Source: Eisenbergiella sp900555195 (GTDB lineage Bacteria; Bacillota; Clostridia; Lachnospirales; Lachnospiraceae). Taken from it: a DNA stretch of 49,502 bases. The translations under genes were made by a program, and so were the position numbers. Positions 44,023 to 49,502 of this stretch are shown here, one piece after another (positions within the stretch are counted from its first letter, which is position 1; each line of letters starts with the position of its first letter). A model generated the notes under the pieces. That model was not told the DNA's origin, made no database searches, and saw nothing but the letters and a program-made list of their open reading frames with translations. The stretch lies in assembly GCA_902492555.1 (NCBI GenBank), contig CABUMH010000016.1:1-49502 (forward strand). Reading direction: 5' to 3'.

Positions 44023-44820
44023 TCATCCTGGAAGCGTCAGATCAGAGTCTGCATATCGTTTAGCCGGCAGAATCCGGACTGAGTTTCCCAGGATCTCCCG
44101 TATCACCCGCATCTCCAGCTTCTGTCTGTTCTCCAGGTGAAGGAGCAAGTCGGCAAACCCTTGAACCCGGTGCGCTTTTCCATAGGGTGAATTCTTCAGA
44201 TATTCCATCATCAGCAGATACCAAAGCTGATTTCCCTCTTCGTCAGAGCGCTCCCGGCAGATCTGCTCCACACAGGCTTCCGGTTCCTCTTCATAGAGAT
44301 AGTACAGACAGAAACGCTTTTTCTCCACAACAGCATACAGCCGCTTATAAAAATCCAAAATTTCTTCTTCCCCTAACTGCTGATACAGCAGGAATTCTTC
44401 CATAATATTCTGGAAAAATGCGCACTCATAGAGATTTCCCTCCCCCGGTTCCAAAGCCGCAAGCTGCTCATAGCGCTGCAGAATGATGGTTTGGAACGTT
44501 TTTCCATCCACTCTTCCGTTATAAATTTCATATTGCTCCATATCCTTATGAAATCCGGGTGTATCCGTGAGAATCCGCGTATACTGCACGATGAACCGCC
44601 CTTCCTCCCGCACAGTCCAGCGCCGGATCTCCTCTTCCAGGGACGGATACCGCGCAAGTACCGCTTCATAGGCTTCCTGATCCATATAGGAACACCATGC
44701 CAGCTCCACAGGGCAATAGTCCCCTTCCCTATAAGGATGAAAATGCGGATATCTTTCTGCAAACCGCTGCAGGAGAGTGGATTTTCCGCTCCCCTGCAGC
44801 CCTTCGATAAAAACATGCAT
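44023..44820 (-). CDS. P-loop NTPase (nucleoside/kinase-like), unknown substrate
   Basis: A 265-residue P-loop protein with Walker A GLQGSGKST at residues 7-15, directly after the first strand (MHVFIE), as in deoxynucleoside-kinase or thymidylate-kinase-like proteins. Other visible parts: YREGDYCPVELAWCSYMD, ECAFFQNIMEEFLLYQQ (an aromatic and acidic lid-like helix) and a long helical C-terminus. ATG 44820 precedes the Walker strand; longer starts overlap the upstream gene. Follows the APH-like kinase gene by about 35 bases. Function not assigned. Confidence 0.75.
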   Translation of the reverse strand: MHVFIEGLQGSGKSTLLQRFAERYPHFHPYREGDYCPVELAWCSYMDQEAYEAVLARYPSLEEEIRRWTVREEGRFIVQYTRILTDTPGFHKDMEQYEIYNGRVDGKTFQTIILQRYEQLAALEPGEGNLYECAFFQNIMEEFLLYQQLGEEEILDFYKRLYAVVEKKRFCLYYLYEEEPEACVEQICRERSDEEGNQLWYLLMMEYLKNSPYGKAHRVQGFADLLLHLENRQKLEMRVIREILGNSVRILPAKRYADSDLTLPG

Positions 44821-44855
44821 GCCTTCCTCTCCCTCCCTCTTTCCGTTGCAGCAAT

Positions 44856-45803
44856 TCATCTCTCCAGTTTCCATTCACGGATGCTGTCATAGATCCGCTT
44901 GGCCTCTTTGGCATCCCCTCTCTGCCCGATCCCGATATAATATGCCGTCATCAGCAGTTCAATCCCTTCCATCACGCAAAAGGCGGCCTTTTTTTCCAAA
45001 GCAGACAGCAAACTGACCTCCTCGTATCCCCCTATCACTTCTTCCATAATACCGAACCACTCCTGTTTGCTCAAAGGAAGGTTCCCATCAGGAGAGGAGG
45101 CATCAGAGGAATTCGCCTCCGATAAAGCATTCTCAGAATCCCCTCTTTTCACCAACAAGCCCGACAGGAAATAGCACAGGTCAAACAGCCTGATATTCTT
45201 CTGCACCAAATCGAAATCGACATACCCGGTAAACTTCCCATCTTTAAACAGAAAGTTGCCAAGATGAACATCCCGATGTATTACGCCTCCGGGCAGCTTG
45301 GGCCAGAACTGTTCCAATTCTGCCACGTTCTCTTCATATTCCTGCCTGCTCACAAGGCGCCATTCATCCTCCTGCAACCTTCTGCCGATCCAGCCTTTCA
45401 GTTCTCCCAACAGGCTGTTATCCCAAAAAGGAATCTCTTTCCCGCACTTCTCCAGGCCCGCATGCAGCTGCCCGATCGCTTTCCCCATCTGCCTCGCCAC
45501 TGCTGCGTCTCGAATATCCGTGCCGGGGGAACTGGGCAGCTTTTCCTGACATACGAAGTATATTCCTTCATGCGCAGCGAACTTCTCCCCACCGCATATC
45601 GGTATGATCTTTGCCACAGGAAGCGCAAGCGAAAAAAGCGCTTCCTGTACGGCATTGCTTCTTATCATCTGCTCCCTGTCCTGATACGCCTTGACAATAT
45701 GAGAATCGCCAACCTCCCAGGCCGTCCGATAGATCTGTTTCACCCGCCTGCCCGCAAGATTCCACTGACCGAGCAGCTGCTCCATTTGAATCTCCCTTTC
45801 CAT
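44856..45803 (-). CDS. Aminoglycoside phosphotransferase (APH/choline-kinase fold) family protein
   Basis: A 315-residue kinase-like protein. Seen: an N-lobe with HIVKAYQDREQM (lysine), VCQEKLPSSPGTD hinge, catalytic loop GGVIHRDVHLGNFLF near residue 189, and metal-binding YVDFDLVQKNIRLFDLCYFLSG. All catalytic residues are intact. GGGAG is 5 bases before ATG 45803. In an operon with a P-loop kinase and a TIGR04076 protein. Members phosphorylate antibiotics, homoserine, choline or sugars; which applies here is unknown, and nothing specifically indicates drug resistance. Confidence 0.86.
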   Translation of the reverse strand: MEREIQMEQLLGQWNLAGRRVKQIYRTAWEVGDSHIVKAYQDREQMIRSNAVQEALFSLALPVAKIIPICGGEKFAAHEGIYFVCQEKLPSSPGTDIRDAAVARQMGKAIGQLHAGLEKCGKEIPFWDNSLLGELKGWIGRRLQEDEWRLVSRQEYEENVAELEQFWPKLPGGVIHRDVHLGNFLFKDGKFTGYVDFDLVQKNIRLFDLCYFLSGLLVKRGDSENALSEANSSDASSPDGNLPLSKQEWFGIMEEVIGGYEEVSLLSALEKKAAFCVMEGIELLMTAYYIGIGQRGDAKEAKRIYDSIREWKLER

Positions 45804-45838
45804 GTTTGCTCCCATCTGCGCGCTATGGCGCACCCCTC

Positions 45839-46144
45839 TTATTCCTCTATCACTTCGATCAAAAAACTCACCGGCCGAAACCCATCATTGCAGGAAATCA
45901 TGACGGAACGCGGATTTTTCATCCATCCTTCATACAGCCCCTCCGCTCCATAAGCCAGAGCCATCACAAAGGCGGACATGCTCTCCCAGGCGCTGCCGCA
46001 CAGCCCTTCCGGTTTCTTTCCCCCTTCCGAAATGAAAACCTGCCCTTCCTCCATATCACAGGGCTGCTCCATAGGATTCTCATACCGTTCCGATAAATCC
46101 GGATAGCTGGCCTTACGCATCACCGTAATTCGACATCGTTTCAT
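45839..46144 (-). CDS. TIGR04076 family protein
   Basis: A 101-residue protein matching, by recalled consensus, the TIGR04076 family of uncharacterised Clostridia proteins. Seen: KRCRITVMRKA at the start, YENPMEQPCDMEEGQVF, EGLCGSAWESM, and the C-terminal NPRSVMISCNDGFRPVSF. Conserved cysteines (CDM, LCGSAW, SCND) suggest metal binding (inference). GGAGG lies 5 bases before ATG 46144. First gene of a three-gene minus-strand unit, 35 bases ahead of the APH-like gene. Confidence 0.82.
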   Translation of the reverse strand: MKRCRITVMRKASYPDLSERYENPMEQPCDMEEGQVFISEGGKKPEGLCGSAWESMSAFVMALAYGAEGLYEGWMKNPRSVMISCNDGFRPVSFLIEVIEE

Positions 46145-46255
46145 AATAACCTCCATTCCCCTGCTCACAAGAATCCATTCCTATTAAATTCAGCATACCG
46201 TTTTACGAAAAGACTTGCAAGCATTCTTCTCCCTATCTTTTCTCTCTTTTCCCTT

Positions 46256-46744
46256 CAAGAAGCGTACAGAGCGGGACAACCGTCTGATTCCTGCGCCCTC
46301 CCCCCGCATCCCTCCATCCGGGCCGCCGTCTCCTTCCCATCCGGGTTGGCCCGCAGTTCTCCTATGCCCGTCCTGTGCATGGGAGGATTCTGCCAGCCCC
46401 GTTGGCTTTCTTTTCCCGCAAACCTGTGAGAAAATCGTGCTTTTTCCAAGCGCCTGCATGGGGAAATTCCCCCGCACGTCCTGGCGGCGTTGTCCGATGC
46501 CCGACAGGGCGGAGTTTAGCCGCCATGCGGGAGAACTTCCCCGTGCAGGCGCTTGGAAACAGCCGATTTTTGAAGCGGTTTGCGGGAAAAGAAAGCCGGC
46601 GGGCTGACAGAATCCTTCCATGCACAGAACAGGCATAGGAGAACTGCGAGCCAACCCGGATGGGAAGAATACGGCGGCCCGGATGGAGGGATGCGGGGGG
46701 AGGGCGCAGGAATCAGGCGGCCGTCCCGCTCTGTGCGCTTCTTG
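46256..46744. repeat. Family B long palindrome, copy B2
   Basis: A 489-bp palindrome filling most of the gap between the divergent TIGR04076 and ABC-ATPase genes. Outer arms of about 170 bp differ at roughly 14 positions, mostly transitions. Conserved modules: GAGAAAATCGTGC (left), GGAAACAGCCGATTTTTGAAG trimmed as GAAACAGCCGATTTTTG (right), and apex GGCGGCGTTGTCCGATGCC / GGGCGGAGTTTAGCCGCC. The inner stem (left CAAGCGCCTGCATGGGG with its complement) is unrelated to that of B1. Its last bases overlap the -35 box of the next gene's promoter. Confidence 0.92.
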
Positions 46745-46770
46745 CCCCTTCTTTCAAAAAATGGTAGAAT
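46742..46770 (+). promoter_or_regulatory. Promoter of the ABC-ATPase-domain gene
   Basis: -35 TTGCCC (46742-46747), 17-base spacer, -10 TAGAAT (46765-46770), leaving a 34-base leader. The -35 starts within the right end of palindrome B2. Confidence 0.7.
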
Positions 46771-46810
46771 AAATTCTGTTTCAGGTGTACATCCAAAGGA
46801 GGGTTTTCAT

Positions 46811-48535
46811 ATGAAGAGCTCAGAAGATTTAAGGCGCCAGCTGCGCGCCATCGATCATAAAAGTTATCCCGCCTACAAAGATCTGCGGGGCAGCTATAAC
46901 TTCGGCAATTATACGCTGGGAATCGACCATGTACAGGGGGATCCCTTTGCTTCCCCTTCCCGGCTCAGCATCCAGGTAGATGGGGCAAAGGCCGGCTTTC
47001 CTCCGGCCTATTACCGCCAAAAGCACTGCCGCATCGCGCTGCAGGACTACCTGAACCGGCTGTTTTATCAGGAGATTGAAAAGTATACATTCAAAGCCAA
47101 AGGCTCAGGAAAGAGCGGCCTGATCGCAGTCAGCCGATGCGGGCAGGAGATTCTGGAACGTTCCGCCGTGACACTGAATCCAGCAGACGGAAGCCTGCTC
47201 GTCCGGTTCGCTGCAGGATTTCCGGCCAACGGCAGGACCATTAATGCGCCTGCTCTGGAACGGATTCTCTTTGACTTTCTTCCTTCCTGCGTCCAGGCGG
47301 TTCTTTTCTACCGCAGATTACAGGCCGCAAAAGTTCAGGCCGTGATCCATCTGGCCGAAGATCAGCACTATATTCGCACCCAGCTTCCTGAACTGGGACT
47401 GTGCGCTTTTGTGGCAAACGGAAGCGTGCTTCCCAGGCAGTCCGGCGTATCGGATAAGCCTATGAAGGACGGAATCCCCTTTGTCTCTCCTGCCTCCATG
47501 GAAGTGACGCTCACCCTTCCTCACCATGGGCCGCTCACAGGCATGGGCATCCGCAAAGGCATCACCCTGATCGTCGGCGGCGGATATCATGGTAAATCCA
47601 CCCTGCTGGAAGCGCTGGAACTGGGCGTATACAATCATATCGCAGGGGACGGCCGGGAATATGTCATCACGCAGGATGACGCGCTGAAAATCCGTGCGGA
47701 GGACGGACGCAGCATCAAGAACACGGATATCTCCATGTTCATCAACAATCTTCCCAACAAAAAAGACACGAAAGCCTTCTGTACGGAAGACGCCAGCGGA
47801 AGTACCTCTCAGGCCGCCAATGTGATCGAAGGAATGGAAAGCGGGACCAGCGTTTTTCTCATTGACGAAGATACCTGTGCCACCAATTTCATGATCCGGG
47901 ATGAACTGATGCAGCGGGTAGTCTGCCGTGAGGAAGAGCCCATTACGCCTTTTATCGAACGCGCGCGGTTTTTATATGAGAAATGCGGCATCTCTTCCAT
48001 CCTGGTGGCAGGCAGTTCTGGTTCTTATTTCTACATCGCAGACGCCATCATTCAGATGGATCGCTATGTACCGAAGGATATCACCCAATTCGCCAAGGCA
48101 GAAGCTGAGCGGTTCGCCGCCTCCTCTAAAGAAGGGACGCCCGCGGTCGATACCCTTCCGGATCCGCCTCTTCCTACTTTCCGGCGCATTCCCTCCTGCA
48201 ACATGGCGCTGCGCAGGGATGACCGCCTGAAGACCAAGCATGGCCGGGATTCCATCATGCTGGGCCATGAAACCATTGATCTGCGTTATCTGGAACAGCT
48301 GGCGGATTCCGAACAGACCGCAGCCCTTTCCTACATGCTGGCTCTGGCGGAAAAGAATCTGCTCAACGGCCGACAGACTCTGCAGCAGCTGGTGGATGCG
48401 ATCTGCACAATCCTGGATCAGAAAGGACTGGCAGGACTGGCCCCTGGCTCCTCCTATCTTCCCACCGACCTGGCTGTGCCCAGAAGGCAGGAGATCTTCG
48501 CTTGCTTCAACCGCTACCGGGGATTGAAGCTTTAA
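46811..48535 (+). CDS. ABC-ATPase-domain (COG3044-like) P-loop protein
   Basis: A 574-residue soluble protein of the predicted ABC-class ATPase family. Seen: N-terminal LRRQLRAIDHKSYPAYKDL read as AIDHKSYPAYKDL, GIDHVQGDPFASPS, Walker A GGGYHGKSTLLEAL near residue 262, a signature-like DASGSTSQAANVIEG near 335, and Walker B FLIDEDTCATNFM with the catalytic acid, then SILVAGSSGSYF. No membrane helices. AAAGGAGG lies 8 bases before the ATG; the frame upstream runs through palindrome B2 and is not coding. Conserved but of unknown function in Firmicutes. Confidence 0.88.
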   Translation: MKSSEDLRRQLRAIDHKSYPAYKDLRGSYNFGNYTLGIDHVQGDPFASPSRLSIQVDGAKAGFPPAYYRQKHCRIALQDYLNRLFYQEIEKYTFKAKGSGKSGLIAVSRCGQEILERSAVTLNPADGSLLVRFAAGFPANGRTINAPALERILFDFLPSCVQAVLFYRRLQAAKVQAVIHLAEDQHYIRTQLPELGLCAFVANGSVLPRQSGVSDKPMKDGIPFVSPASMEVTLTLPHHGPLTGMGIRKGITLIVGGGYHGKSTLLEALELGVYNHIAGDGREYVITQDDALKIRAEDGRSIKNTDISMFINNLPNKKDTKAFCTEDASGSTSQAANVIEGMESGTSVFLIDEDTCATNFMIRDELMQRVVCREEEPITPFIERARFLYEKCGISSILVAGSSGSYFYIADAIIQMDRYVPKDITQFAKAEAERFAASSKEGTPAVDTLPDPPLPTFRRIPSCNMALRRDDRLKTKHGRDSIMLGHETIDLRYLEQLADSEQTAALSYMLALAEKNLLNGRQTLQQLVDAICTILDQKGLAGLAPGSSYLPTDLAVPRRQEIFACFNRYRGLKL

Positions 48536-48588
48536 GAAAATGCTTCCATCTTCCCTGATTTTATAAGCACACGCAAATGGGAGAAAAA

Positions 48589-49197
48589 ATGAATACACCA
48601 ACTCTTGAAACCGAAAGGCTTCTTTTAAGGAAATTTACCCGCAATGATCTGGAAGCCCTGTATCTGATCTACAGCGATGAGGAAGTCAACCGTTTTCTTC
48701 CATGGTTTCCATTCAAAACCATGGAAGATGCCGGACGCTTCTATGAGGAAACGCTCCAGGACTGTTATCGTCTGCCGCAGGCCTATCGCTATGCCGTCTG
48801 CCTTAGGAAAGAGAATATCCCAATCGGTTATGTCAACGTCGCCATGGACGACGCACATGATTTCGGTTACGCGCTGGCCAAAAAGTTCTGGCACAAAGGG
48901 ATCATCACAGAGGCAGGCAAAGCCGTTATTGCACAGCTGAAAAAGGATCACATCCCATACATCACCGCCACCCATGACGTCAACAACCCCAGAAGCGGCG
49001 AAGTGATGAAGCGGCTTGGCATGCAATACCAATATTCCTATGAGGAACAGTGGCAGCCCAAAGATTTCCTGGTCACCTTCCGGATGTATCAGCTCAATCT
49101 TGACGGAAACGCAGCAAGGGTCTACCGAAAATACTGGGAACAATCCGCCGTTCACTATGTGGAACAAATATCTGCTCCCAATCGAATCAATCCATAA
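48589..49197 (+). CDS. GNAT-family N-acetyltransferase
   Basis: A 202-residue GNAT (RimJ/RimL-like) acetyltransferase. Seen: N-terminal LETERLLLRKFTRNDLEAL, and the acetyl-CoA region FGYALAKKFWHKGIITEAGKAVI near residue 90, here GYALAKKFWHKGIITEA, followed by THDVNNPRSGEVMKRLGMQY, where the Asn-Pro-Arg-Ser helix is diagnostic. ATG 48589 is 6 bases after GGGAG; the upstream ATG at 48577 overlaps that site. Substrate unknown. Downstream lies the truncated family B copy. Confidence 0.9.
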   Translation: MNTPTLETERLLLRKFTRNDLEALYLIYSDEEVNRFLPWFPFKTMEDAGRFYEETLQDCYRLPQAYRYAVCLRKENIPIGYVNVAMDDAHDFGYALAKKFWHKGIITEAGKAVIAQLKKDHIPYITATHDVNNPRSGEVMKRLGMQYQYSYEEQWQPKDFLVTFRMYQLNLDGNAARVYRKYWEQSAVHYVEQISAPNRINP

Positions 49198-49204
49198 AAA
49201 CCCT

Positions 49205-49502
49205 TCCTCACACCTGTTTTCCCTGAAATCCCCCTGCGGCTTCCCGATTCGCTGCGGCCGCCTGTACCCGTTCGGCTCGCCTGGGAGGCGCATAGGAGGG
49301 ATGGCAGGGCAGAAGGGAGCGGAAACGGCTGCGTTCCTTTCCAAACATGCCACTTCAAAAATCGGCTGTTTCCCTGCTTTTGCATGCGGGGCATCTTACG
49401 CATGGCGGCTGAACTCCGCCCGTACGGGCGTCGGACAACGCCGCCAGGGCGTGCGTAAAATGCCCCGCATGCAAAAGACAGGAAACAGCGCGATTTTTTC
49501 AG
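49205..49502. repeat. Family B long palindrome, copy B3 (inverted, cut by window end)
   Basis: Opposite orientation to B1 and B2. Seen: the module CTTCAAAAATCGGCTGTTTC (49353 on), a copy-specific stem with GCATGCGGGGC on one side and GCCCCGCATGC on the other, and the apex GGCGGCTGAACTCCGCCC with GTCGGACAACGCCGCC around a CGCCC-GTAC-GGGCG tip. The second module GAAACAGCGCGATTTTTTC reaches the window edge. The left outer arm probably begins shortly after the GNAT gene; its partner lies outside, so the left boundary is a guess. Confidence 0.8.

Noticed and set aside
44856..45803. Antibiotic-resistance gene call for the APH-like kinase
   Set aside because: Only the general kinase motifs are seen; the fold is shared with many housekeeping kinases and there is no mobile context.
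34820..46744. Family B as integron attC sites, IS ends or group II introns
   Set aside because: No integrase, transposase or reverse transcriptase nearby, no attC-type R boxes, no shared termini between copies.

Overview
The window looks like a chromosomal segment of an anaerobic gut-type Firmicute, most likely Lachnospiraceae/Clostridia. This rests on inference: strong AGGAGG-type ribosome sites before almost every gene, TTGACA/TATAAT-type promoters, a phosphoketolase, LacI-controlled sugar ABC operons, and an anaerobe-style early tetrapyrrole operon. No rRNA, tRNA or CRISPR array was seen.

Layout. 1-3.9 kb (+): a catabolic operon with a DapA-family aldolase, a PdxA2-type dehydrogenase, an SLC13-like permease broken exactly in its middle by an in-frame TAG, and a VOC protein. 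3.9-6.2 kb (-): sugar nucleotidyltransferase and galE. 6.5-9.5 kb (-): acyltransferase, MBL hydrolase and CPBP protease. 9.7-16.5 kb (-): the tetrapyrrole operon hemA/met8 fusion, hemC/cobA/hemD fusion, hemB, hemL, which leads from glutamyl-tRNA to uroporphyrinogen III and siroheme/cobalamin precursors. 17.2-18.5 kb (+): MalY/PatB C-S lyase. 18.6-20.3 kb (-): GntR regulator and 2-hydroxyacid dehydrogenase. 20.5-22.7 kb (-): an orphan Cas6-like protein, a 73-aa protein and a decayed MATE transporter. 23.4-25.8 kb (+): phosphoketolase. 25.9-34.7 kb (-): a galactoside locus (LacI regulator, binding protein, two permeases, two beta-galactosidase-like hydrolases) with a consensus promoter and two matching operators. 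35.3-38.1 kb (-): a De Ley-Doudoroff-type galactonate operon (kinase, aldolase, dehydratase). 38.1-41.7 kb (-): an AlwI-like restriction-modification system. 42.6-43.6 kb (+): an Rpn/PDDEXK transposase-like nuclease. 44.0-46.1 kb (-): P-loop protein, aminoglycoside-phosphotransferase-like kinase and a TIGR04076 protein. 46.8-49.2 kb (+): ABC-ATPase-fold protein and GNAT acetyltransferase.

The most unusual content is intergenic. Two families of very long imperfect palindromes (about 250-490 bp) each combine a short conserved asymmetric core with arms whose sequence is private to each copy but self-complementary. Family A has two copies (6243-6555, 16830-17083), whose core stems differ by compensatory changes. 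Family B has three recognisable copies (34820-35263, 46256-46744, and one cut by the window end from about 49205) plus a decayed relic near 42100-42235. No transposase or reverse transcriptase that would explain them is present. Other points of interest are the orphan Cas6 with a CRISPR-repeat-like hairpin upstream, and the split permease.
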